This document shows, one piece after another, positions 24,574 through 32,629 of a stretch of 64,000 nucleotides of DNA (the stretch's first letter is position 1; each line of letters begins with the position of its first letter). The DNA lies in contig UQMK01000010.1 of NCBI GenBank assembly GCA_900542085.1, forward strand, positions 1-64,000, written 5' to 3'. The DNA comes from an uncultured Collinsella sp. (GTDB lineage: Bacteria > Actinomycetota > Coriobacteriia > Coriobacteriales > Coriobacteriaceae). Position numbers and translations under genes: made by a program. Under the pieces are notes generated by a model. The model saw nothing but the letters and a program-made list of their open reading frames with translations, ran no database searches and was not told the origin of the DNA.

Positions 24574-26326
24574 GGTCTAGGTATCCTCTCACGTCTGCTT
24601 CGTAATCCTCGATAATTTGCGGTCCTGCCGCGCTAAATTCAATTACGGTGTCTCCCACCAGGTCAAAGAGCGCCTCGTTGATGCTGTCGACGAGCATGTC
24701 CTCGCTCTGCCCCGATTGCACTACCGCCGATTCCGCCTGTACTGCGTTGTGCTCGAGCAGCGCGCGGAGATAGGCGTCTGCGGCAGGCGTGAGTTCGTTC
24801 GTGGCGTCAGCGGGCGCAACAGCTGCGAACGCGGGCGTCGGCGCGAGAAGCGGTGCCACGACACCAAACTGTTCGGTGGATATGGTTGGCTCGTCGGTCT
24901 CGTCCTGCCGAATGGGTGCCGCGACCGCCTCGACAATCGCGTCGGCTACGGGCTCGGCTTCCGGTTGCCATGAGTCCGCTGCCTCGGCTTCCACAGGTGC
25001 GCCGTCCTCGCGTTCCTCATCAATCAAAAGCGCCTCACGCGTTTGTGCGGCGGCACTCCGGATATGCCCCAGCTGGCTCAGGTCGATATCGATCTTGACG
25101 GGCTGGTGCGTGGCATCCCATGAAAGCCATGCCACGATCTCGTCATCGATGATCTTGGCCAGATATTTGGGGACTTTCTCCTCCTTCAGGGGGTGGGTGG
25201 GGTCTAGGGCCAGGCGCAGGCGTTGGTCACAGGCGCGCATCATTTCACCAAGCTTGCTGCTTTTTTGCCTGCTGCCGTGAATTCGCATGCATTCCCAAAA
25301 GCCGTTTTGACAACGGTAAATATGGATGGGGTCCAGACGGTATTCGCAATCCTCATGGCGTTCGGGCGCAAAGAACACGGCCGAGGCAAACATGGTATAG
25401 GGCATGGCCGTCTCCTCCCCAAACAAGCTCGCCACGATACCGGTCTTTCGGTGCGTGTCATAGTAGCGCGCCATGCGGACATACACGGCGCATGCCACGT
25501 GGCACAGGTCGCGATGGTGGCTGCGATCGAGTCTTGAGTTATTGAGGTTGTACGTGGAGAGGGCATTGATGGCGGCCATGAGTCGCTCCTCGCCCGCTTC
25601 GTCGGGCGGAAGGGGGAGCGTGGGCTCGGAGGTCTTGCGGCGCTTAGGGACCAGGTCTGACGAGGCTGGCGTGGGCGCAAGGTCTCGAACCGCGCGCCGC
25701 AGCTCGATAAGGGCGTTATCGAACATGACGGTTTTAGAGTCGCGAAGCAGCTTGGGGTCGAGCCCATGGAATACGGCGTAATCCTGCAACCACACGCGTG
25801 CAAACCGATCGATGCCGGGCTCGAAAGTGCGATAGACATCCCAAAAGGCCTTGATTTTGTTAAAACCATCGAGTGGGTCATCTACGCCAATGCCGCAGAT
25901 CAGCTCATAGAGGTACAGGAAGGCAAAGGACGTAGACGTTTCCTCGACGGTTCCGCGTCGCACTTGGGCGCGCCAAGTAAAATAGCCGCGCAGTTGCCGA
26001 TCGCTCATGGCGTTGTAGGTGGGAAAGTACGACTTGAATGTGCCGTTGTAGGGGCAGTCGTCTTCAAAGTCGGCCATCAGCAGGCCTTGGCGGTAGAAAA
26101 GCTCGGCTTCCGAAAGCCAGCGACCCGCGCCGCCTTTGGGGTCATCCTGCCAGCGCGATATCTCGCGCATCTTGCGGTACTGGTCGGGAAGGAAATTCTG
26201 CATCTGACGACCGGTTTTGAGAATCGGCTCGTCAGCATAGACTTCGTTTGAGAAGCGAGCAGACTGATGGGTCCGTGCCTCGGCCATAATGCGCTCGATG
26301 AGCATCTTGATGTCCTGGTCGGCCAC
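24566..26326 (-). CDS. TerB-N/TerB-C domain protein (first gene of the TerB-BrxD-helicase operon)
   Basis: 586 residues. TerB-N-like region about 55-170 (REISRWQDDPKGGAGRWLSE, FYRQGLLMADFEDDCPYNG, YFTWRAQVRRG, FLYLYELICGIG). A middle helical region (about 235-420) has aromatic/His-rich stretches. An Ala/Glu/Pro-rich acidic linker (about 435-500) precedes a TerB-C-like end (about 505-580, DAYLRALLEHN, DSINEALFDLVGDTVIEF, YEADVRGYL). Tellurite-resistance-type TerB domains are metal-linked helical scaffolds; TerB-N and TerB-C proteins have been discussed as parts of DNA-processing stress systems. It starts at a GTG at 26326 after GGAGAGG. An extended -10 promoter candidate sits upstream at 26364-26372. 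Confidence 0.85.
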   Translation of the reverse strand: MADQDIKMLIERIMAEARTHQSARFSNEVYADEPILKTGRQMQNFLPDQYRKMREISRWQDDPKGGAGRWLSEAELFYRQGLLMADFEDDCPYNGTFKSYFPTYNAMSDRQLRGYFTWRAQVRRGTVEETSTSFAFLYLYELICGIGVDDPLDGFNKIKAFWDVYRTFEPGIDRFARVWLQDYAVFHGLDPKLLRDSKTVMFDNALIELRRAVRDLAPTPASSDLVPKRRKTSEPTLPLPPDEAGEERLMAAINALSTYNLNNSRLDRSHHRDLCHVACAVYVRMARYYDTHRKTGIVASLFGEETAMPYTMFASAVFFAPERHEDCEYRLDPIHIYRCQNGFWECMRIHGSRQKSSKLGEMMRACDQRLRLALDPTHPLKEEKVPKYLAKIIDDEIVAWLSWDATHQPVKIDIDLSQLGHIRSAAAQTREALLIDEEREDGAPVEAEAADSWQPEAEPVADAIVEAVAAPIRQDETDEPTISTEQFGVVAPLLAPTPAFAAVAPADATNELTPAADAYLRALLEHNAVQAESAVVQSGQSEDMLVDSINEALFDLVGDTVIEFSAAGPQIIEDYEADVRGYLDHE

Positions 26327-26363
26327 CGTTTCCCCTCTCCTAACGCAGCTTTGGTGACCTCAT

Positions 26364-26372
26364 ATCATAGCA
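26364..26372 (-). promoter_or_regulatory. Extended -10 promoter candidate for the TerB-BrxD-helicase operon
   Basis: On the minus strand TGCTATGAT reads as an extended -10 (TGn followed by TATGAT, five of six matching TATAAT). It lies 38 bases before the TerB gene's GTG start, in a locally AT-rich stretch. The -35 region (TCGAAC, 18 bases upstream) is weak, which is acceptable for an extended -10. Confidence 0.45.
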
Positions 26373-26397
26373 CAGCATCAAACAGATGTTCGAGATA

Positions 26398-27360
26398 TCA
26401 TCCGCGGATAGATTTTTGGGACATGCCTAGAAATCTACTTTTAGGCAGGCAGTCTTTTGAGCGCTGGCGAAGGGTAGATTTGGGAGACGTAAGGCTAGAG
26501 CAACTTTGGAACATGTAGTTCGCGTGCGTGACCTTCGAGGTGTCCCAGCCCGTCAGATCAAGCGAGGTGAGATCGAAGCAACCATTGAACATCCTCTGCA
26601 TGTTCGTTGTCCTCGAGGTGTCCAGGTTGGCGAAATCGACCGTGGTGAGACCCTAGCAGCCGTTGAGCCAGGACTCCGTTGTCTTTGGGCGGATTCCCTC
26701 ATCGACTGCTGTGACGCTCTTGAGGCTGTGGGCGCCAGCAAAGAGCTTCTTCATGTCCTCGATGCCCGTGGTGACCCTGGTGACCGTGCGGCCGTCGAAG
26801 GTATCGCCAACGGAGAGGGCCTTGAACCTCTTGTAGAGGCCCGCAGTGTTATCCGAATACCACACGGCGAAGGCCTGCTTCTGCCCGAAGGAGAAGTCGA
26901 CCGTGCCGAGCGCGAACGCGCCTCTGGTCGCAGCCTTGAGCGCGTTTGCGTTGTTCTTGGCGCCGAGCTTGCCAACGGACCAGTCCACGGAGGCTGTCTT
27001 TCCCGGGGCGAGGGTTTCGTCGGTCTTGGACAGGGTTGTGGAGCCGTTCTTGTAGGAGAGCCACGCGGACTTGTTGCCGCCCGCCACCGAGGAGCTGGCG
27101 GATAGGCTGATCGCCTCGTCGTTATTCTGGGACACGGAGACGTCGCCCAGGGAGGCCTCCTCCGAGCCCACGTTCCCAATCTTCCATTCGCTCGGAGTGA
27201 TGACCGTGCCGTTGTGCTTTACGAAGCAGGGGACGGTCATAGGCACGGAGACGTTGGTCTGAGCTTCGTTCGCGAATGCGAAGGAGGGCGCGGCGGTGAG
27301 CGCCACCGCGAGTGAAAGGGCGCCAAGGAGGGCGCCGAGGAGTCTACCTCTTGTCCCCAT
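26398..27360 (-). pseudogene. Secreted DUF285/BspA-type surface protein interrupted by an amber stop
   Basis: The frame opens with a signal peptide (MGTRGRLLGALLGALSLAV, cleavage near SFAFA-NE). An immunoglobulin-like secreted region (TVPCFVKHNGTVITPSEWKI) and a DUF285/BspA leucine-rich-type repeat part follow: FAGAHSLKSV, then after the stop MQRMFNGCFDLTSLDLTGW and WDTSKVTHANYMFQSCSSL. A TAG at 26653-26655 ends the product at 235 residues, right after WLNGC. The same frame continues for 84 codons in clear repeat homology, so one base change (probably CAG to TAG) truncated it. The 3' end is also broken: after SSL the homology stops in AT-rich sequence carrying the 19-bp element at 26409-26427. 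It may still yield a truncated secreted protein. Confidence 0.8.
26409..26427 (+). repeat. 19-bp element at the broken 3' end of the DUF285 pseudogene
   Basis: TAGATTTTTGGGACATGCC here recurs on the opposite strand at 30056-30074 with one mismatch (GGCGTGTCCC for GGCATGTCCC). Here it is followed by AAATCTA and GCCTA/TAGGC pairings, giving an imperfect palindrome through about 26446. Both copies sit exactly where an otherwise recognisable gene loses homology. Confidence 0.7.
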
Positions 27361-27541
27361 CGGTATCCTCCCTCTTCGTGCGTGAAGTTATGTCCAGTCC
27401 CACCGCGCACGCGGCAGCACCGGCCATCAGGAACAGGACCCACACGGATGGGTCGCCTGTCTGTAATGCGGCAAATAACTCAAGTGTTATTCCACTGTTT
27501 TCAAGGGAAATACACCCATTACTGTATCCATTAACAAACGG
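27344..27541 (-). pseudogene. Remnant C-terminus of a sortase-anchored protein (LQTGD sorting signal)
   Basis: A 65-codon open frame with no start codon, entered just after a TAA at 27542-27544, ends in a complete sorting signal. ALQTGD (27452-27466 codes for LQTGD) is followed by a hydrophobic segment WVLFLMAGAAACAVGL and a charged tail SRTKREDTDGDKR. Its stop codon overlaps the start of the DUF285 gene by 17 bases, echoing the overlap at 32613-32629 of the neighbouring surface cluster. The coding part upstream is lost, so I regard it as the tail of a deleted surface-protein gene. Confidence 0.65.
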
Positions 27542-27857
27542 TTATTCGCAGATGTCCGATGTCAAATGCACTGAACGGGAAAGATTGGGCTTGGCCGCAT
27601 CGGCTCCATTTCTGGGCCATGCGTCCATCGCTGACAGCGGATAATGGGCCGTTGGGCGATACGAACAGGACGCTTGTTCCCGGTACCATCTATCATGATA
27701 CATATAATCGCAAAGCTATCGAAAACGGCGCCACCGCGACTGCCGTCGGACACATGCCGCAGCGACCTCGACATCAACCGTCGGTACTTATGGCTGCACC
27801 AAGGCGCGCCAAACGCCGGTTTCAATCCTTTGCGAGCCCCGGGACGAGAGGAACATC
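27542..27857. other. Intergenic region upstream of the surface-protein gene
   Basis: No supported gene. A TATAAT hexamer at 27713-27718 follows a TATCATGATA palindrome (27691-27700), but no -35 box is suitably spaced. This is the likely promoter region of the 27858 gene. A reading frame runs through it in register with the downstream protein, but it lacks a ribosome site and would bury the signal peptide. Confidence 0.35.
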
Positions 27858-29599
27858 ATGAGCAAGATACGGAAACTGATAGGTCTATAGGTCTTGCCTC
27901 AGCGCTCGCCTTTGTCATGGCGATGCTGCCGGCGTTGGCATTTGCCGAGACAACGCAGTACAACCTGTTTGTCAACGGCGAACAATTTGCCAGCGACAAC
28001 CTCACTATCGCATGCGGCGAGGGAACGGCGACGTACGACCCCGACGCGCAAACCCTTACGCTAAACAACGCGTCTATCACAAACGTACTCGGCTATGGCG
28101 GTATCAATTCGGAACTGACGGGCGATTTGGATATCGTGCTTCAGGGTGAGAACCGTATTACCTTCGATGACAATATGGGCATTATGGCTACGGGGAATAT
28201 CGAGTTCTCGGGGTCTGGCAGCCTTACTATCAATGTTGCGGGGGAGACGAGGGACGGCATAAGTGCTGCCGGCAGTGTTTCGGTACGTGGAACGACCCTT
28301 ATCATTAATGCCCCGGGCGGCATTGGCATTGCCAGCGACGGTTCGGTTATTGTCGATAACGCGAAGCTCACGTCGCATGCGCTATATGCGGGCGTCGACG
28401 CTGTCAATCTCACTATCAAAAACAGCAGCGTGGTTGACATTTCGGCGACGGAAAACAACTGCAACGCCGCGTACATTAGCTCCCGCGGCGGCCCTACGGG
28501 CGGTAACCTGAGCATCTCGAATTCTAACGTCGTGGCGAAAAGCCTCTTCCCCGGTCTGTTCGCCGAAGGAAACCTGACGATTGACGGCGGCTCTGCCCAA
28601 TCGACCTCTACCGCCGATGCCGCTCTGTGGACAAGCGGCGATCTGACCATCAAGGGCGGCGCAAAGGTCACGCTTGCCGGCGTATATCCGGCTGGCTGTG
28701 CTGGCGATTTTACAGTCTGCGCGGCTGAGGTCGATGCCAAGAACACAAGCGTGGATAATATCCCCGCGCTCTCGGATAACCCCGTCATTTACGGTGATTT
28801 CGACCTGACGCATGCCGTCGCTGTCGATAGCGAAGGCACGGCCATCGATCTCATCGAGCACGATGGCGTCGAGCAGGCCAAGGGCTTCCTGCGCCTCTAT
28901 AAGAACATCCATTTCATCACGGGCGAGAAATCCGTCACCTATAGCTTCCCCTTCACGAAGGTCGTTAAGAATGGCGGCGACATCGCTCCGGGCAAGCAGG
29001 AATTTGAGCTTGAGATTTTCAACGTCGGCGTCGGCCAGATTGAGGATTACACCGACGTGACCGTGACGGCGACCGTCGCCACCAACGGAGCGGGGGAATA
29101 CGAGGGGCTCCTCACCATTAAGGGTCCCAAGAGCCAGGTTCGCGACATCACCTGTGAGGGCTTCTGTGTGCGCGAGAAGAATACAGGTGTGGCAAACTGG
29201 ACGTATTCCGATGCTGTCTACCAGATTTTCTGCCATGAGTACACGATTACGGATGGCGCCCGGTCGGCCACCCAGTCGAGTTACGAAATCTTCCCCGTCA
29301 AGCTGGTGGAAACCGATAACGGCGCATTCTACGAGAAGACTCAGGACACGCCCGTGACGAGCATGACGTTCGAGAACGTCTATACGGAAAATACGGCACC
29401 CGCCGAGGGCGATAAACCTGATCCTAACAAAAAGCCTGCTGACACCACGAAGCCTGCCGGAAAGAAAAAGACCACTGCGGGCAAGATTCCCAGCACGGGC
29501 GACAGCAACACTTCGACTATGGAGTGTGCCGTGCTGCTGACAATCGCAGGCGCGCTGGTTGTTGGGCTTTCGATGAAGAGGCTGCGCTGCGGACGCTAG
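27858..29599 (+). pseudogene. Sortase-anchored surface protein with signal peptide out of frame (8-bp tandem duplication)
   Basis: The ATG at 27858 has GAGAGGAAC upstream and begins a signal peptide, MSKIRKLIGL, that meets TAG within the second of two tandem ATAGGTCT copies (27879-27886, 27887-27894). With one copy the frame reads on perfectly into LASALAFVMAMLPALAFAE and the rest of the protein. The mature part (about 555 residues) has beta-helix-like repeats (GSLTINVAGETRDGISAAG, SVSVRGTTLIINAPGG), then a pilin-like domain (YSFPFTKVVKNGGDIAPG), a Lys/Pro linker, the sorting motif IPSTGD, a hydrophobic segment and a KRLRCGR tail. The long reading frame is otherwise intact, which suggests a recent or reversible change. 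As sequenced, export should fail. Confidence 0.8.
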
Positions 29600-29655
29600 G
29601 GAAGGGCCTTTTAAAGGCTAGCCGCCCACTCTGTGCATGATTGCCTAGGGGCAAA

Positions 29656-29692
29656 GAGGCCCGCTCAACGTGTCTGACGTTGAGCGGGCCTC
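29656..29692 (+). terminator. Perfect 16-bp hairpin after the surface-protein gene
   Basis: GAGGCCCGCTCAACGT (29656-29671) pairs perfectly with 29677-29692 around the loop GTCTG. No T-run follows on the plus strand, so it may be a rho-assisted or RNA-stabilising 3' end, or a weak terminator. Confidence 0.65.
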
Positions 29693-29837
29693 AACGGTTA
29701 ATAATGCCCGTGGTATTTGGTGCGCATTGCGCGCAGACCCCCTCGCTTCTCGCACCGCTTTCCCTCCCGGGATGGTAAAGTTGTTGACCACACAGGAATG
29801 CAGGAGCGGAAAGAGAACGATTGCATTGGCTTAAAAG

Positions 29838-30055
29838 GTGACATTCAAGCAGATTGCCAACGAGGTGGGTCTTTCGCCCTCTTCTGTTTCCGTTGTGCTT
29901 AATGACCGGTCCTGCCGCATCTCGAAAGCAAACCGTCGCTGCATTAAAGAAGTTGCGGCGCGAGCATTACGTGCCTAACCAGATTGCCTGCAGCTCGGTG
30001 ATGCGCGAGTCAAAGACGCTCGGTCTTATTGTCCCCAACATCGAGAACCTTTTAA
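29838..30055 (+). pseudogene. Truncated, frameshifted LacI-family regulator
   Basis: From the GTG at 29838 the frame encodes an intact LacI helix-turn-helix (VTFKQIANEVGLSPSSVSVV, then LNDRSCRISKANRR, then IKEVAAR), and stops at TAA shortly after. Homology continues one frame over from about 29955-29962 as REHYVPNQIACSSVMRESKT and LGLIVPNIEN, the hinge helix and first strand of the sugar-binding domain. It then ends abruptly at the 19-bp element 30056-30074. So the gene has both a single-base frameshift and loss of about 270 codons. Its former regulon is unknown; the adjacent surface protein is a candidate. Confidence 0.8.
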
Positions 30056-30074
30056 GGCGTGTCCCAAAAATCTA
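30056..30074 (-). repeat. 19-bp element at the truncation point of the lacI relic
   Basis: GGCGTGTCCCAAAAATCTA, the inverted counterpart of 26409-26427 with 18 of 19 bases equal. It begins exactly where LacI homology stops and lies nine bases from the stop codon of the DUF554 gene. Likely the scar or end of a mobile or REP-type element. Confidence 0.7.
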
Positions 30075-30082
30075 CTGAGGGG

Positions 30083-30799
30083 CTAGAACAGGAGGGCGTA
30101 GATGACGGCTATGACAACGGAGGGGAGCATATTGGCCGTGCGGAAGGTCTGAGGGCGGATGAGATTTACGCCGACGCAGAAGATGAGCATAGAGCCCACG
30201 AGCGACAGGCTGTCGAGGGCGGCGGCGGTCATGATGGGAGAGAGTGCGCCGGCAAACAGCGTGATCGTTCCCTGGAACACGGCGACGGGCAGGGCCGAGA
30301 AGATGCAACCGCGGCCGAGCGAGGCCGTCATGGTGCAGACGATGATGCAATCCAGCGCGCCCTTGAGAGCGAGCGTGGACCAGTCACCGAGCAGACCGTC
30401 TTGGATTGATCCCACGATAGCCATGGCGCCGATGCAGACGGTCAGCGATGCCGAGACAAAGGCATTGGTGAACTCGTTGTCCCCCTCGCTGCCGGTTTTG
30501 CGTTTGAGCCATTCGCCCAGGTTTTCGATGCCGGCTTCCAAGTTTATGGCCTCGCCGATGAGCGAGCCAAGGGCAAACGATACGATGAGCATGGTGGTGC
30601 CGGTGGTGGCCAACGTTTTCCCGTCAATGACGAGCATCTTTTGCATGGTGCCGCCCAGGCCGATAAACAGAACGCACAGCCCCGATGCCTTCATGAGCGT
30701 ATCTTGGATGCGGGGCGTGATAGAGCGTCCGCCTATCAGACCCAGCAAGCCGCCCGCAACCAAAAGTGCGACGTTGATGATCGTTCCCAAACCCGGCAT
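30083..30799 (-). CDS. DUF554 family integral membrane protein
   Basis: Multi-spanning membrane protein (about six to seven hydrophobic segments) with the DUF554 hallmarks: PGLGTIINVALLVAGGLLG at the N-terminus, a central LIVSFALGSLIGEAINLE, the polar loop around GDNEFTNAFVSASL, GAMAIVGSIQDG, and FQGTITLFAG. The family is a putative transporter of unknown substrate. The ATG at 30799 has GGGAGGG just upstream; an ATG four codons earlier (30811) is the alternative, and longer starts add Cys-rich non-family sequence. It reads away from the surface-protein cluster. The lacI relic meets it tail to tail. Confidence 0.88.
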   Translation of the reverse strand: MPGLGTIINVALLVAGGLLGLIGGRSITPRIQDTLMKASGLCVLFIGLGGTMQKMLVIDGKTLATTGTTMLIVSFALGSLIGEAINLEAGIENLGEWLKRKTGSEGDNEFTNAFVSASLTVCIGAMAIVGSIQDGLLGDWSTLALKGALDCIIVCTMTASLGRGCIFSALPVAVFQGTITLFAGALSPIMTAAALDSLSLVGSMLIFCVGVNLIRPQTFRTANMLPSVVIAVIYALLF

Positions 30800-30917
30800 G
30801 AACCCTCCCATATTGATGCCAACCTGGCAATCGTAGCAGAACGGGCTGCAGGGTGCGTCATGACTCATCCTATACGTTATATAAGTGGTATTAATGACGG
30901 CATTTGGTGCCTAAGCC

Positions 30918-32330
30918 TCAGCCTCCCATCACGACATAGGGGCTGTAATCGAAGCACAGCGTCATGAGTCGCTGCGGGGACTCAATGGCCGCGGCGATGA
31001 TATCGGCATCTCGAGCTCGGTCAAATCCCTCGAGCTCAATTTGATACGAGACGTCTTCCATTTTATGGAGTATCCGGTTATTCAGGAGGCTTTTACCGTC
31101 GAATTCCTCGGTTTTGTCTCCGTCCGAGGTTACGGCATACAGGTGCAGTTTTGCGGTGGTCGCAGGGTCGACGACCGTGAGGTTGTCGATTTGGTTGGCC
31201 GTGCCCTTTGCCCCAAGTAGGGTGAGCAGGGTAGGGGCTACGACCTCGCCCGATGGTAGAAAAACAACTTCGACGGTTTTAGGGAATGCGATAATGGCTG
31301 CTTTGTGGACGGGCTTATCGGCGGCGGCGACCTCAATGCTCGCGGCGTCGACGGTTCCCGCGCGGTCGAGCGCGACCATCATGCAACAATTGCCCTCGTC
31401 GATGTCTGCCGGCATGGGATACCCCAAGTTTTCGCCAGCTTGTGTGCCGCCCACTGCGGCGGTTGTTTCGCTTGGCTCGCTGAAAGTGGCTGAAGGACCG
31501 CTCGATGGCGGTGTTATGTCGCCTGGTGCGCCATTGTCCCCAGGCGTTATTTCACCGCGGTTCTCGCTGGAGTTGCTTGCGATGTCAGCTGTCGAGGGGG
31601 CGAGTCCGACCGCTCCCGCTCCGCTCCATTCCATCTCGAGGAGCGCCGGATCGACAAGGACGTGATGCACATCTTGCGTTTGGGTACTGATATCGACAGG
31701 ACCGGGATCTGTCCCTCGCGTTAGGCTGAGCGATCCGGTCCGCTGTTTGCCCCGAATCTCCTGGCTTTCTGTGCCGCTCGCGTAGAACATCAGAGGAATC
31801 TCGCCATTTGCTGTGGCGTCGGTGCCCGCCTTGGTCATTTTCAGCGATGCGGTGAATGAGATAGCGGGCTGCGTGCCATCGGCGCTCGAGGGGACGCAGC
31901 CCAGGCATACACCTCCTCCGTCTTCGAAAAACGTGCTGTCGAAGGCGACTGTTGCCCCGTCCGCCGAGTCATCGGACAGGGTGATGTCGAGGCACAGCTC
32001 CACGTCGCAGGAATCGCCATCGGCATCAGTTGCAGCTGCGCGCCATGTGCAGATAACGCATCCCGTTAGGGGGCCGTCCGCTGTGCTCGAGCGCTCGGTA
32101 TCCACGACTATCGAGCTGTTTGCGCGGCGACGGAGGCACCCCGAGGTCGAAATGCTTGCCCGCGCAAGCGAGAAGCGTTGGCGCGCGATGGCGCTCGTCT
32201 GGTTTGTGGCGAGACAGTTGACGGCAGGTAAGGGGACGTCCACGGCGGGTGTCGCTAGAGCGGCGACGGGCATCCCGGTGGCAAGCGCACTGCAGAGCGC
32301 GGCAACGGGCAAAAGGTTCTTTGATGCCAT
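30918..32330 (-). CDS. Secreted Cys-containing protein of unknown function (surface cluster)
   Basis: 470 residues beginning with a signal peptide (MASKNLLPVAALCSALATG, cleavage near AALA-TP). The mature part is Thr/Ser/Asp-rich with paired cysteines (TGCVICTW, VCLGCVPSS, NCCMMVALD), an Asp/Pro/Gly linker (ITPGDNGAPGDITPPSSGP), and a C-terminal domain with strand-like repeats. No sorting signal, no transmembrane tail, no enzymatic motif. AAGGAG precedes the ATG. It is the last gene of a minus-strand cluster of secreted proteins (34103 down to 30918), so it is probably assembled with or held by the anchored mini-protein. No family recognised. Confidence 0.75.
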   Translation of the reverse strand: MASKNLLPVAALCSALATGMPVAALATPAVDVPLPAVNCLATNQTSAIARQRFSLARASISTSGCLRRRANSSIVVDTERSSTADGPLTGCVICTWRAAATDADGDSCDVELCLDITLSDDSADGATVAFDSTFFEDGGGVCLGCVPSSADGTQPAISFTASLKMTKAGTDATANGEIPLMFYASGTESQEIRGKQRTGSLSLTRGTDPGPVDISTQTQDVHHVLVDPALLEMEWSGAGAVGLAPSTADIASNSSENRGEITPGDNGAPGDITPPSSGPSATFSEPSETTAAVGGTQAGENLGYPMPADIDEGNCCMMVALDRAGTVDAASIEVAAADKPVHKAAIIAFPKTVEVVFLPSGEVVAPTLLTLLGAKGTANQIDNLTVVDPATTAKLHLYAVTSDGDKTEEFDGKSLLNNRILHKMEDVSYQIELEGFDRARDADIIAAAIESPQRLMTLCFDYSPYVVMGG

Positions 32331-32371
32331 GGGTTCTCCTTACCTGTTCTGGACGGTCTCGATTTGCGCGG

Positions 32372-32629
32372 CTACTGGCTGCGTTTGATGCGCAGACCTA
32401 GGCCGATGGCGCTTGCGCCTGCCGCGGCGATTCCTGCTGCCAGGAACTGTCGCGTGTCGCCCGTTTGCGCTAGGGGCTCGTGTTGGCCACTGCGTTCGAG
32501 CTCCGATAGATCGACAGTCACCTGTGTGGCAGCTTGCGCCTGCTCTTGTTGGGCAAAGGCGGCGATCGGGGCAAACGTTGCAACGCCGATGATGACGGCA
32601 AGGACCATCGCCTTAGGCCATGTGCGCAC
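32372..32629 (-). CDS. 85-residue sortase-anchored mini-protein (LAQTGD)
   Basis: A complete miniature cell-wall-anchored protein. Signal peptide about 1-27 (MVLAVIIGVATFAPIAAFA), then only some 25 mature residues (QVTVDLSELERSGQHEP), the sorting motif LAQTGD (53-58), a hydrophobic segment (FLAAGIAAAGASAIGLGL) and the tail RIKRSQ. LAQTG departs from LPxTG at the second position, so it may be read by a dedicated sortase; none is encoded in this window. Its start overlaps the upstream secreted-protein gene by 17 bases, so the two are cotranslated. In design it recalls the short LPxTG proteins of WxL (csc) clusters, without clear homology. Confidence 0.8.
   Translation of the reverse strand: MRTWPKAMVLAVIIGVATFAPIAAFAQQEQAQAATQVTVDLSELERSGQHEPLAQTGDTRQFLAAGIAAAGASAIGLGLRIKRSQ

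Noticed and set aside
20708..26326. Calling the TerB/BrxD/helicase operon a complete BREX locus
   Set aside because: The defining PglZ/BrxZ phosphatase and PglX methylase are absent from the window on both sides, so only a BREX-like subset is claimed.
27644..27857. In-frame upstream extension of the surface protein (start at 27644)
   Set aside because: It lacks a ribosome site, has Pro/Arg-rich unlikely sequence and would bury the signal peptide in the interior. The ATG at 27858 with GAGAGG and the 8-bp duplication explains the data better.
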